Origin: Deltaproteobacteria bacterium | GTDB taxonomy: Bacteria; Myxococcota_A; UBA9160; UBA4427 | DNA length: 57,707 nucleotides | Direction: 5' to 3' | NCBI GenBank assembly: GCA_019310975.1 | Contig: JAFDDH010000007.1 | Span: forward strand, 1 to 57,707 | Shown: piece by piece, positions 36,669-47,529 of the stretch | How the letters are laid out: the number at the start of each line of letters is the position of its first letter | Position numbering within the stretch: the first letter of the stretch is position 1 | The notes under the pieces: generated by a model | The model's database searches: none | What the model saw: only the letters and a program-made list of their open reading frames with translations | Told to the model about the DNA's origin: nothing | Made by a program: the position numbers and the translations under genes

Positions 36669-37426
36669 TCGACGATCCCGCCCCGATCACCGAGCACCTG
36701 GCCGAGCTCCGCAAGCGGATCTTCTGGATCGTCTTGACGATGGTTGTCTTCGCGGTGGCGGCGTTCAGCTACGCGGAGCAGATCTTCCTCTTCCTCATGG
36801 ACCCAGCCGTGCAGGCGATTGGCGAGCAGGGGGGCAAGCTCCAGGCCATCGCTCCCACCGAAACGTTCTTCACCTACCTCAAGTGCGCGCTGCTCGCAGG
36901 CTTCGTGCTCTCGTTGCCCGTTACGTTCTGGCAGATCTGGGTCTTCGTCGCGCCTGGCCTCTACGCGACCGAGCGCCGCGCCATCGTACCCTTCGTTGTG
37001 ATCTCTTCGCTGCTCTTCATCGGGGGTGCGACCTTCGGCTACACGCAGGTCTTCCCGCTGGTCTTCGAGTTCCTGAGCGGCTTCAGCAGCGAGCTCGTCG
37101 AACAGAACTGGACGATGCGCGAGGCTTTCTCGGTGACGACGCGCCTCTTCCTCGCATTTGGAGTCGCGTTCGAGCTCCCTGTCTTCGTCTTCTTCCTATC
37201 CATCACCGGGATAATGTCCGCCCGGCGGATGCTCTCGGGAACCCCCTATGCGGTGCTCGCCATGTTCGTGGTGGCCGCGATCCTGACACCACCCGACTTC
37301 GTGAGCCAGGTGCTGCTCGCGATCCCGATGCTCATCCTCTATCTGCTCGGCGTCGCGGTGGCGTGGATGTTCGAGCCACGGCGCAGGCGGATAGAGGCCG
37401 AGGCCGAGACGGATAAACGAGCCTAG
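36665..37426 (+). CDS. tatC: Sec-independent translocase subunit TatC
   Basis: The 253-aa polytopic membrane protein is the signal-recognition core of the twin-arginine translocase. Motifs: [17 protein letters not shown] at the N-terminus, [75 protein letters not shown] and [25 protein letters not shown]; six TM segments. The start is a GTG at 36665 overlapping the tatA/B stop by 4 bp. A charged tail ([15 protein letters not shown]) ends it. It converges on the CYTH gene with only 17 bp between stops. Confidence 0.97.
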   Translation: MIDDPAPITEHLAELRKRIFWIVLTMVVFAVAAFSYAEQIFLFLMDPAVQAIGEQGGKLQAIAPTETFFTYLKCALLAGFVLSLPVTFWQIWVFVAPGLYATERRAIVPFVVISSLLFIGGATFGYTQVFPLVFEFLSGFSSELVEQNWTMREAFSVTTRLFLAFGVAFELPVFVFFLSITGIMSARRMLSGTPYAVLAMFVVAAILTPPDFVSQVLLAIPMLILYLLGVAVAWMFEPRRRRIEAEAETDKRA

Positions 37427-37443
37427 GTAGAGAGTAGAGACCG

Positions 37444-37905
37444 TCAATCAGTCCAGCTCGCGTAGGGACGTCGCGAGAGCGTCGAATTCCGGTAGCGCGG
37501 ATCGTCGCTGACTTCCTCTGCCAGCCACTCGGGCCGCGGGAAGTCGTCATCCTCGTGCGCGAGCTCGATCTCCGCCACCACGAGACCGGCATTGTCACCC
37601 GCGAAGACGTCGATCAGGAAGATGCACTCGCCAATCGGCACGCGGTAGCGCGCCTTGACGACGACGATACCCTCACACAGCCCGAGCAAGACATTCCCGT
37701 CACGGCTCGGGATCGCGTATTCGAGCTCCTCACGCGAGATCCCGTGCGTGGGGCCCTTCACGGTCAGCCACGCCTCGTCGTCGGTCACGCGCACTCGCAC
37801 CACGGCGTTGGCCTGCACGGAGAGGTAGCCCTGACGGATCTTCGTCCCCGGGCCCGCGCCCCGCCACGGCTCGCCCACCACCAGGAACTTGCGTTCGATC
37901 TCCAT
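37444..37905 (-). CDS. CYTH-domain protein (triphosphate tunnel metalloenzyme)
   Basis: From the ATG at 37905 (AAGGAG 9 bases upstream) the protein is 153 aa. It starts with the CYTH signature MEIERKFLV (ExExK). Tunnel strands follow: KIRQGYLSVQANAVVRVRVTDDEAWLTVKG, EELEYAIP, VVVKARYRVPIGECIFLIDVFAGDNAGLVVAEIEL. Bacterial members hydrolyse inorganic tripolyphosphate or related triphosphates. It lies 32 bp downstream of malic enzyme on the same strand. Confident family call; substrate inferred. Confidence 0.92.
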   Translation of the reverse strand: MEIERKFLVVGEPWRGAGPGTKIRQGYLSVQANAVVRVRVTDDEAWLTVKGPTHGISREELEYAIPSRDGNVLLGLCEGIVVVKARYRVPIGECIFLIDVFAGDNAGLVVAEIELAHEDDDFPRPEWLAEEVSDDPRYRNSTLSRRPYASWTD

Positions 37906-37937
37906 CGCGCCCCGCTCCTTCATCTCGAAATCTCGAG

Positions 37938-39224
<1,287 letters not shown>

Positions 39225-39282
39225 TCTGATGATCCTTCCGACCCGGATCCGTCTGCGACGCTTGCGCGAGGCCCGAAACGAT

Positions 39283-39318
39283 CTGGACCCGGGCGGCCTC
39301 CGGCCGGCACGGGTCCAG
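39283..39318. terminator. 9-bp-stem hairpin after the acyl-CoA dehydrogenase gene
   Basis: Arms CTGGACCCG and CGGGTCCAG enclose an 18-base GC-rich loop that itself has GGCC/GGCC pairing potential. It lies between the acyl-CoA dehydrogenase stop (39361) and the malic-enzyme start on the minus strand. No strong T-tract is present. Confidence 0.5.
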
Positions 39319-39360
39319 GTGCGGTGGAGTCTATCAGATCCCAGACCGGCCTGGCAGGCT

Positions 39361-40500
<1,140 letters not shown>

Positions 40501-40712
40501 GGTCGACTCCAGGGCGTCCGCGGGGCACGGCCGCGAAGCGGCGGCCCCGGCAAGTGGGAGCAGAGAGCAAGGAGGTTAACGAGCGACGATCGCGGAATCG
40601 AGCCGCCACATCTCACTCACCGCCGACACAGCGCCCCGATCCCGGGAACGCAGACCCAGGCCAGCCGCGTCTCGAACGAACTCCCGACGCGGCCGGAGCT
40701 TCGCGCCGGCTG

Positions 40713-41501
40713 CTAGAGACCGTGGCCCAGCTCCTGGGAGAGCTGGTCCGCGCAAGCCACGACGCGGCGGCCGATATCACCGTGGAGCGATTCTTCGGCG
40801 AGGCGGAATCCCGGGCCCGAGATCGAGATGGCGGCGATCACACTGCCCGTGCAGTCGCGGACCGGTGCCGCCACACAGCGCATGCCCGGCTCGCATTCCT
40901 CGAGGTCGAGCGCGAATCCCTGGGCGCTGACTGTGCGCAGCTCGTCGAAGAGCTTCTGCGGATCAGCGATAGTGGACTCTGTGCGCGACGCCAAACCTTC
41001 TTCGGCCACGACGCTGCGTCCAAAGCTCTCCTGCGTGGCGGCATCACTGCAGCCGACGAGCACCTTGCCGAGTGCCGTGCAGTGGACGGGCAGCCGATGT
41101 CCGACGCGCAGCGTGGTCAGCACCATCTGATCGGCGAGCACGCCGTCGAGATGTACGACTTCGAAGTCGCGAATCACCGCGATGTGCGCCGTCTCGCCGA
41201 CCTTGCGCACGAGCTCTTCGAGGATTGGGCGTGCGCGGCGCAGCAGGGTGTGACGGCGCGAAAACGCCTGCCCGAGCTCGAGACAGCGGGTGCCCAATCG
41301 ATAGCGCTCGTTCTCCGGACTCTGCTCGATGTAGCCACGCTGCTCGAGCGTGGCCAGCAACCGGAAGACATTGTTTTTGTGGAGGCTCAAGCGGCGAGAC
41401 AACTCGCTCACACCGAGCTCGTCCTCCTGGTAGAAGGCTTCGAGCATGCGCAGCGCGTTGCTGACGGTCTGGATCGAGTACTCGCTCTTGGGCTTGGCCA
41501 T
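40713..41501 (-). CDS. IclR-family transcriptional regulator
   Basis: The 262-aa protein has an N-terminal winged HTH (YSIQTVSNALRMLEAFYQEDELGVSELSRRLSLHKNNVFRLLATLEQRGYIEQSPENERYRLG, about residues 8-72). The IclR effector-binding domain follows (LRVGHRLPVHCTALGKVLVG; GFALDLEECEPGMRCVAAPVRDCTGSVIAAISISGPGFRL). IclR proteins bind small carboxylates or aromatic ligands. It is upstream of the acyl-CoA dehydrogenase on the same strand. Its upstream region has a sigma-54-like promoter and two GTTCGAAC dyads, unusual for this family. Confidence 0.94.
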   Translation of the reverse strand: MAKPKSEYSIQTVSNALRMLEAFYQEDELGVSELSRRLSLHKNNVFRLLATLEQRGYIEQSPENERYRLGTRCLELGQAFSRRHTLLRRARPILEELVRKVGETAHIAVIRDFEVVHLDGVLADQMVLTTLRVGHRLPVHCTALGKVLVGCSDAATQESFGRSVVAEEGLASRTESTIADPQKLFDELRTVSAQGFALDLEECEPGMRCVAAPVRDCTGSVIAAISISGPGFRLAEESLHGDIGRRVVACADQLSQELGHGL

Positions 41502-41553
41502 ATAGTTATTTTACTCGCTCGCGGTGGACGCCGGAAGGCTGAATGCGATGGGA

Positions 41554-41569
41554 TGCAACACCGATGCCA
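41554..41569 (-). promoter_or_regulatory. Sigma-54-like promoter of iclR
   Basis: Read on the minus strand, TGGCATCGGTGTTGCA matches the -24/-12 consensus except at positions 6 and 7, with correct GG/GC spacing. Predicted transcription start is about 41543, 42 bases before the iclR ATG. Confidence 0.55.
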
Positions 41570-41570
41570 T

Positions 41571-41643
41571 TCGTTCGAACGACTCGCCGAGGCGGGCCGT
41601 TCAGGAAGCTTGGCAGGGCCGGAGCGTTCGAACTTGGCCTTCC
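41571..41643. promoter_or_regulatory. Paired GTTCGAAC dyads upstream of iclR
   Basis: The 12-bp palindrome TCGTTCGAACGA (41571-41582) touches the -24 side of the sigma-54-like element. A second copy of its core, CGTTCGAAC, is at 41635-41643. The cores are 63 bp apart, about six helical turns, which suits binding by a dimer pair or looping. Candidate IclR or activator operator. Confidence 0.45.
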
Positions 41644-41973
41644 GACGAAGAGGATCGAGGCGCCGCCCGGAGGACGGAGCGTGGATCGGCAGGAGAGTCG
41701 CATGAACCACACCGATGATGCGGGCGGTAGATCGACGGCTGCGATCTACGAGGCACAGGGGGGTAGCGACTATTTACCTTAGCGCCCCAATGGGTGTCAA
41801 TCGTTTCGCAGCTCAGGTGCGGCTGGACTCGCAACTGTCTCAATAATGTGTATTGGGTGTTCGTGGCAGCGACGCGACTCGCAAGGACTTTTCACGTCGT
41901 CTAGCAAATCTGATTTTTTTGATTGAGGGGCCGCCGACCAGATGTGCGCGCTTCGGCCACAGGTCGGCGGCGA

Positions 41974-42510
41974 TCAGGCATCACCTTCGTTGCGTTCCGC
42001 CTCACCCGGCTTCGCGCGTGACTCCGCCTCCGAGGCGAGAAGCTCGAGCATGAGGGCGGCCACCCCCACGACCAGGAAGCTGTCCGCCAAGTTGAAGTCC
42101 GGCCACGAGCGATTGCCCCACAGGCGGAAGTGAAGGAAGTCGATCACTTCCCCGCGCGTCAATCGATCGATGAGATTGCCGAGCGCACCGCCCATGATGA
42201 GACCCAGAGCCGATGCGTTGAAGCGATCCCCCGGGGCCAGACTTCGGAAGAACGATAGAACGACAAAGACCGCGATGGCGGCGACAACGCTGAAGAGCGT
42301 GATCCGCCACGCCCACGGCCAGTCGACCAGCAGACCGAAGGCCGCACCGGGATTGCGGGCGTGCGTGATGTAGAAGAAGCCGTCCACGACGGTAATGCGA
42401 TCCGCGAATGATTCCACCGGAACGTTGGCCGACACCCAGAGCTTCGTGAGTTGGTCGGCGGGCAGGGCAAGGAGGAACGCGCCCAGCAGATAGCGAAGCT
42501 TCGGCGTCAT
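41974..42510 (-). CDS. lspA: Lipoprotein signal peptidase (signal peptidase II)
   Basis: LspA is the aspartic protease that cleaves prolipoprotein signal peptides in the inner membrane. The 178-aa protein has four TM helices and the family motifs LLALPADQLTKLWV (helix 1), FFYITHARNPGAAFGLL (NxGaaFg), ALGLIMGGALGNLIDRLTRGEVIDFLHFRLWG (catalytic Asp in GNxxDR) and WPDFNLADSFLVVGVAALML (second catalytic Asp in FNxAD). Its start overlaps the upstream TPR lipoprotein gene stop by 4 bp. The pairing with a lipoprotein is fitting. Confidence 0.96.
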   Translation of the reverse strand: MTPKLRYLLGAFLLALPADQLTKLWVSANVPVESFADRITVVDGFFYITHARNPGAAFGLLVDWPWAWRITLFSVVAAIAVFVVLSFFRSLAPGDRFNASALGLIMGGALGNLIDRLTRGEVIDFLHFRLWGNRSWPDFNLADSFLVVGVAALMLELLASEAESRAKPGEAERNEGDA

Positions 42511-43085
42511 CGAAGCTCCTCGGGCGCCAGGTAGCCGTCGCCCCAGATCCGCGGTGCGAGCTCGGCGGCACGGTCGAGGTAGATGATGGCATCGGCGGCC
42601 TGGCCGCTGGCGTGCATCGCGCGACCGCGCAGACCGATCAGGTGCACGCCGACGCGGGGTTCGCGCATACCCTCGGCCTCGAAGAGCGCGGCCGCCTGAT
42701 CGAGCAGCGGCAGGGCGCGCTCCGCCTGGTAGCCGTCCAGGTAATGACGCGCGAGGGCGAGGTACGCGTAGGGATTCGTGGGGTCGACCTGGATGGCGCG
42801 CTCGTAGCTCCCCTGGGCACGCTCCGTGTGGCCGTCTGTGTCGGCGTCGAGTCCCTGCAGGACGAGTCGGATCGATGCGCGTCGCGCGGGGTCTCCGGTT
42901 TGCGCCGCGTCCGAGACCCGGATGGGATCCACGAATTCGTCGCGGCCAGGCTGGCCGAACGTGGCACAGCCCGCAACGAAGAGAAGGGCGAGAAGGGCGA
43001 TGGGAGGAAGGACGAGGCCGAGCAGCGAGGTCAGTGTTCCCCGCCGGCGCGCAGCAAGGCGACTCCGGTCACGGATGGCGATCAC
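42507..43085 (-). CDS. TPR-containing lipoprotein
   Basis: The 192-aa protein has a lipoprotein signal peptide (TSLLGLVLPPIALLALLFVAGC, lipobox FVAGC). TPR-like helical repeats follow: AQGSYERAIQVDPTNPYAYLALARHYLDGYQAERALPLLDQAAALFE and IYLDRAAELAPRIWGDGY. It should be anchored in the outer or inner membrane facing the periplasm. Start is the GTG at 43085 with AAGGGGAAG upstream. The stop overlaps lspA. Resembles cell-envelope assembly TPR proteins; partner unknown. Confidence 0.82.
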   Translation of the reverse strand: MIAIRDRSRLAARRRGTLTSLLGLVLPPIALLALLFVAGCATFGQPGRDEFVDPIRVSDAAQTGDPARRASIRLVLQGLDADTDGHTERAQGSYERAIQVDPTNPYAYLALARHYLDGYQAERALPLLDQAAALFEAEGMREPRVGVHLIGLRGRAMHASGQAADAIIYLDRAAELAPRIWGDGYLAPEELR

Positions 43086-43100
43086 GCGTGCGCTTCCCCT

Positions 43101-43127
43101 TCACCACCTTCACAACCTTCACAACCT
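43101..43127. repeat. 9-bp tandem repeat, three units
   Basis: Units TCACCACCT, TCACAACCT, TCACAACCT lie just upstream of the TPR lipoprotein start (on the minus strand AGGTTGTGA). They place G-rich AAGG elements before the ribosome-binding site. Small and possibly unstable. Confidence 0.8.
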
Positions 43128-43217
43128 GCGACCAACGCCTGCGGGCTCGGGTATCGCGGCTCGCACCGGGCGGCGAGCGGGCCGCACGCCGCGTCATCCC
43201 CCCAAGGCCCCGAGCCC

Positions 43218-45794
43218 CTACGGACCGAAAAGCCTCCGCAGGGTACGGCGGATGACTCCGGACTGCTCGTCGTCGCCGGGCGGGTGGACGCCGGGCGGGC
43301 AGGTCGCTCGCGGCGCCGTGCCGCGCAGAAAGAGTTCGTTCTGCCGTTCGGGACATCCCCGCATGGCGCGCGCGCCGCTGCTCGGCTCGATGGCCACCTC
43401 CTCGAGTCCCGAGGGCCGCGGGAAGGCGCCGCGCACATGTGATCCTGTGACGTCACGCACGAAATCGGTCCAGATCGGGAGCGCACCCTGACTGCTCGGC
43501 AGACCGATGGTCGCGGGCTCGTCGAAGCCCACCCACACGACCGCCACCAACTCGGGCGTAAAGCCGACGAACCAGAGATCGAACTCCTCGTCCGTGGTAC
43601 CGGTCTTGCCCGCGATCGGACCCGTCATGCCGCTCGAGCGCACGCGTACCCCGGTGCCGCGATCCACTACACCCTGCAGGAGCGTGACGGCCAGGTAGGC
43701 GGTGGCCGGGTCGATGGCGGGTACCGAGCCCTCGAGCGGGCGATTCTCGTGCGCGAGGCCGTCGGTCTCGACCACGTCCACGAAGCTGCGCGGTGTCGGG
43801 CGGCGGCCGCCGTTGGCAAGCGTCGCGTAGGCGCGCGCCACCTCGAGGGGCGAGAGCTCGGCGGTGCCGAGCGCCAGGCTCGGCACCTCGGGCAGCGGGC
43901 TCCTGATGCCGAGCGCGCGCGCGACGGCGATGACGCGGTCGATGCCCACCTGCTGACCCAGCCGCACCGCGGGCACATTCAGGGAGCGCTCCAGTGCGTC
44001 TCTCACCGAAACGTCGCCGCGAAATTGGTGGTCATAGTTCTCGGGCCGCCACACGCCGTCGATGGTGGGCACCTCCAACGGCTCGTCGACGAGTCGGCTC
44101 GCCAGAGTCACGGCGGGTCCGCTACGCCTGTCCAGCGCCGCCACGTAGACGAAGGGCTTGAAGACGCTGCCCACCTGGCGGCGCGCCTGGGTGCAGCGGT
44201 TCCACTGCGAGAGCCCGTAGTCGCGCCCGCCCACCAGGGCGAGCAGCTCGCCGGTCTGGGGCCGCATGGCGAGCAGGCAGCCCTGCAGCGGCGCATCGGT
44301 GGCCGGGTCGCGGCCCATCAGGGCCTCGATGCGCTCGAGTCCCGAGCGCAGCGAGCGGGCCGCCGCACGCTGCAGCCGCGGGTCGATGGTCGAGTAGATG
44401 CGCAGCCCCTCCGAGGCGAGCACAGTCTCGTCGTAGACCTCTGGGAGCTGTTGACTCAACAGATCGAGGAAGTAGCGAACCTCGCCGGAATCCTGCGTCA
44501 CCGCCGCCACGTTGAGCGGCTCGGCGAGCGCCAGTCGATAGCCGCGCTCCGACACATACCCCTGGTCGCGCATCAGCTCCAGCACGAGATCGCGGCGTGC
44601 CACCGCGCGCTCGGGACGCCGGTGCGGCGAGATTCCGTTCGGGCTCTGGATGATGGCGGCGAGCAACGCCGACTCGGAGACGGAGAGGTCCGCGGCCGAT
44701 TTGCCGAAGTAGAGGCGCGCCGCTTCACCGACACCGTGCACCTGGGTGGCGCCGCGTTGCCCGAGGTAGATCTCGTTCAGATAGGCCTCGAGGATCTCGG
44801 CCTTCTCGTACCGAGCCTCGACGATGAGCGCCATCACGACTTCCTGCAGCTTGCGGTTGAAGGTGCGATCCGGGGTCAAGAAGAAGTTCTTGACCAGCTG
44901 CTGGGTCAGCGTGCTGGCGCCCTGCTCGATGCGTCCTGCCCTGAGGTTGACCAGCATGGCACCCATCACACGTCGCAGATCGACTCCGTGATGCTCCTCG
45001 AAGCGCCGGTCCTCCACCGCGTAGACGGCGGCGATCAGATGGCGCGGCAGGTCCTCGAGGTGAACCAGGTCACGCTGCTCTCGGTCCGAGCCCAGGAAGG
45101 CGCTGACCGGCTCGGGCTCGAGGACCACCACATCGACGCTTTCGCCCGTGCGGACCTCCACGATCTCCTGGATCACGCCCTGGCCGAGCCGCAGCGCAAG
45201 ATCGCGCGCGGGCTCCGGGCGCAGGGGATGATCGAAGGCACGCAGGTGGACGCGCAGCTCGCCAGGCCGCCACGTATAGCGGCCGGCCTCGAGTGGCCCG
45301 CCGCGGACGGCCTCCCGATAGCTGAGCCGCACCAGCCAGCCGCGCAGGTCGATCCGCTGCCAGTCCATACCGGGATAGACGATCAGCGGCGCCGAGTAGA
45401 CCTTCGAGGGAACGTTGAAAGTACGGCCCTCGAAACGCTCAGCCACGACCCGGTCCAGGCGCAGGATCCAGCTCGAGAGCCACACGCCGGACACGAAGGC
45501 CACGATCGCGAGGCCGCGGCCGAGCCAACGCAGAGTCTCGCGCGGGCCACCGCCCCGCGAGCCCCCACTGCCCCTGCGGCGCGCGGTCTGCTTGCGGACC
45601 ACCCTGCGACGGGACGTCTTCTTGCCGGCCGTCCTGCGCGCACCCGACTTGTCGGCCGCCTGCTTGCCCGCGGCGGAAGCCCGGGATGCCCGCCCGCCCG
45701 CCTTGGCGCGAGCCGGCGCCCTGGCCGCGGCCCTGCTGCGGGCCGAGCTCTTCGGTCGCGCGGCCCTGGTCGTCCCCGCCCTTCTCCTAGCCAC
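43218..45794 (-). CDS. mrcB: Class A penicillin-binding protein (PBP1B-like)
   Basis: A bifunctional peptidoglycan glycosyltransferase/transpeptidase, 858 aa. The first about 85 residues are an Arg/Ala/Lys-rich cytoplasmic tail, then one TM helix (GLAIVAFVSGVWLSSWI) and a UB2H-like domain (VYSAPLIVYPGMDWQRIDLRGWLVRLSYREA). GT51 motifs: AVYAVEDRRFEEHHGVDLRRV (catalytic Glu about 260), GASTLTQQLVKNFFLT, RKLQEVVMALIVEARYEK and EIYLGQRG. Transpeptidase motifs: SVFK (Ser about 543), SLN in ALERSLNVP and KTGT (about 731). The UB2H feature fits PBP1B; a LpoB-like activator was not seen. Terminates just before the TPR/lspA pair. Confidence 0.95.
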   Translation of the reverse strand: MARRRAGTTRAARPKSSARSRAAARAPARAKAGGRASRASAAGKQAADKSGARRTAGKKTSRRRVVRKQTARRRGSGGSRGGGPRETLRWLGRGLAIVAFVSGVWLSSWILRLDRVVAERFEGRTFNVPSKVYSAPLIVYPGMDWQRIDLRGWLVRLSYREAVRGGPLEAGRYTWRPGELRVHLRAFDHPLRPEPARDLALRLGQGVIQEIVEVRTGESVDVVVLEPEPVSAFLGSDREQRDLVHLEDLPRHLIAAVYAVEDRRFEEHHGVDLRRVMGAMLVNLRAGRIEQGASTLTQQLVKNFFLTPDRTFNRKLQEVVMALIVEARYEKAEILEAYLNEIYLGQRGATQVHGVGEAARLYFGKSAADLSVSESALLAAIIQSPNGISPHRRPERAVARRDLVLELMRDQGYVSERGYRLALAEPLNVAAVTQDSGEVRYFLDLLSQQLPEVYDETVLASEGLRIYSTIDPRLQRAAARSLRSGLERIEALMGRDPATDAPLQGCLLAMRPQTGELLALVGGRDYGLSQWNRCTQARRQVGSVFKPFVYVAALDRRSGPAVTLASRLVDEPLEVPTIDGVWRPENYDHQFRGDVSVRDALERSLNVPAVRLGQQVGIDRVIAVARALGIRSPLPEVPSLALGTAELSPLEVARAYATLANGGRRPTPRSFVDVVETDGLAHENRPLEGSVPAIDPATAYLAVTLLQGVVDRGTGVRVRSSGMTGPIAGKTGTTDEEFDLWFVGFTPELVAVVWVGFDEPATIGLPSSQGALPIWTDFVRDVTGSHVRGAFPRPSGLEEVAIEPSSGARAMRGCPERQNELFLRGTAPRATCPPGVHPPGDDEQSGVIRRTLRRLFGP

Positions 45795-45942
45795 GATCTG
45801 CTCTCACACGCGAGGTCCGCGAGTTGGACGCGGCGCCCGCCCCCCTGGTTCGGCGTGTCCGGTCGGCCCACCCGACCGGGGGGAACCGAGGGGAAGGCTA
45901 GCAGCGCACTGGGAAGCGCTCGGTGACGCTCGCCCCGGTTGA

Positions 45943-45959
45943 GATTCCCGTTGGGAATC
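45943..45959. promoter_or_regulatory. Dyad GATTCCC-GTT-GGGAATC upstream of argH
   Basis: Perfect 7-bp inverted repeat ending 15 bases before the argH ATG. Its position could cover the ribosome-binding region or an operator. ArgR boxes are AT-rich and do not match, so the regulator is unknown. Confidence 0.4.
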
Positions 45960-45974
45960 GCGAGAGTACCGGGC

Positions 45975-47399
45975 ATGAGCAACGACAGGACCGGACCGCA
46001 GAGCGGAAAGCTCTGGGGTGGGCGCTTCAAGGACAAGACCGACCCCGGCGTGGAGCGCTTCAGCGCCTCGGTGCACTTCGACAAGGCACTGGCCCGCTAC
46101 GACATCCGCGGCTCGATCGCCCATGCGCGCATGCTGGGTCACACCGGGCTGATCCCGGAGGCCGACGCGAAAATCATCGTCCAGGGCCTCGAACGCGTGG
46201 CGACGGAAATCGAGATCGGCGAATTCCCCTTCGATGCCGGGCTCGAGGACATCCACATGAACGTCGAGGCACGGTTGCACGAGCAGATCGGGCCGGTGGC
46301 GGGGCGGCTCCACACCGGCCGCTCGCGCAACGATCAGGTGGCCACGGATCTTGCCCTCTACCTGCGCGACGCCTGTCTGGCCAGCCGCCACGGTCTGCTC
46401 CAGCTGAGGCAGGTGCTGGCCGCTCGCGCCGAAGAGCATCTCGATACCGTCCTGCCCGGCTATACGCACCTGCAGCGCGCCCAGCCCGTGCGTCTCGCCC
46501 ACCACTGGCTGGCTTTTGTGGAGGTGCTGGGCCGCGACGCGGCGCGCTTCGCCGACGCGGCGAGTCGGCTCACCCACTGTCCGCTGGGCGCCGGCGCGTT
46601 GGCGGGCTCGACGCTGCCCCTCGACCGCGCGCAGACCGCGCGCGAGCTCGAGTTCGTGGCGGCCACGCGCAACAGCATGGACACGGTTTCGTCGCGCGAC
46701 CATGCCCTCGAGGTGATGGCCGCCGCCGCCATCTGCATGGTGAACCTCTCGCGTCTGGCCGAGGAGCTGGTCATCTGGTCCAGCGCCGAGTTTGGCTTCG
46801 TCGAGCTCGCGGACGCGTACTCGACGGGCTCGAGCCTGATGCCGCAGAAGAAGAACCCGGACGTACCGGAGCTCGTGCGCGGCAAGTCGGGCCGCGCGAT
46901 CGGCAATCTGGTCTCGCTGCTCACGACCATGAAGGGTCTGCCCCTCACCTACAACCGCGACATGCAGGAGGACAAGGAGCCGCTCTTCGACTCCATGTCG
47001 ACGCTGCGCGACTCCCTCGAGGTGATGAGTGGCGCAATCGCGACGCTGCGCGTCGGCACCGAACGCATGGCCGCCGCCGCCGCCGACCCGATGCTGCTCG
47101 CCACCGACCTCGCCGAGGTGCTGGTCCGCCAGGGCGTACCCTTCCGCGAGGCCCACGAGGCGGTCGGCCGCATCGTGGCCCACTGTGTGGAGACCGGCGT
47201 GGCGCTCGACTCGCTCTCCAAGAAGGCATTGCAGCAATTCGATCCGGCGTTCCCGGAGGCCGCGAAGAAGCTGCTGGACCTGGAGCGCAGCTTCGAGCAG
47301 CGCTCGCTGGTGGGCGGCACGGCGCGTGCCACCGTGCAATTGGCCCTCGAGGCCGTGCGCGCCGAGCTCGACGCCGAGGCCGCCAAGCTCGAAGTGTGA
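45975..47399 (+). CDS. argH: Argininosuccinate lyase
   Basis: The last step of arginine synthesis: argininosuccinate to arginine and fumarate. From the ATG at 45975 it is 474 aa. Motifs: KLWGGRFKDKTDPGVERF, HMNVEARLHEQIGPVAGRLHTGRSRNDQVATDLALYLRD, LPGYTHLQRAQPVRLAHHWLAF (catalytic His), NSMDTVSSRDHALEVM and the fumarase-superfamily signature GSSLMPQKKNPDVPELVRGKSGR. A TTG at 45939 would add a 12-residue extension through the dyad and was rejected. It leads a dap cluster, a frequent arrangement, although lysA, often between argH and dapF, is missing. Confidence 0.96.
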   Translation: MSNDRTGPQSGKLWGGRFKDKTDPGVERFSASVHFDKALARYDIRGSIAHARMLGHTGLIPEADAKIIVQGLERVATEIEIGEFPFDAGLEDIHMNVEARLHEQIGPVAGRLHTGRSRNDQVATDLALYLRDACLASRHGLLQLRQVLAARAEEHLDTVLPGYTHLQRAQPVRLAHHWLAFVEVLGRDAARFADAASRLTHCPLGAGALAGSTLPLDRAQTARELEFVAATRNSMDTVSSRDHALEVMAAAAICMVNLSRLAEELVIWSSAEFGFVELADAYSTGSSLMPQKKNPDVPELVRGKSGRAIGNLVSLLTTMKGLPLTYNRDMQEDKEPLFDSMSTLRDSLEVMSGAIATLRVGTERMAAAAADPMLLATDLAEVLVRQGVPFREAHEAVGRIVAHCVETGVALDSLSKKALQQFDPAFPEAAKKLLDLERSFEQRSLVGGTARATVQLALEAVRAELDAEAAKLEV

Positions 47400-47529
47400 C
47401 CCGTGCCGCACCTGCGCCCGGAGCGGCCCGGCCGCCGACGGGATCGACGGGAAGAGAGGGCGGCCGCGTCGCCGATCCGATTGAATCAGGTCAGAGAAGG
47501 AAAGTAAGCAGGTGAGAAGGAAGCAGGAC

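Larger units (their letters stand above)
41502..41973. other. Intergenic region upstream of iclR
   Basis: This 472-bp stretch between lspA and iclR (both leftward) has no convincing gene. It holds the sigma-54-like element and dyads close to iclR, and an AT-richer part at about 41765-41935 with a T7 run that could contain the lspA 3' end/terminator. Confidence 0.6.

Noticed and set aside
43749-45926. + strand open frame of 725 codons
   Set aside because: Lies antisense to the class A PBP gene, which has all catalytic motifs; the frame is compositionally biased with no domain.
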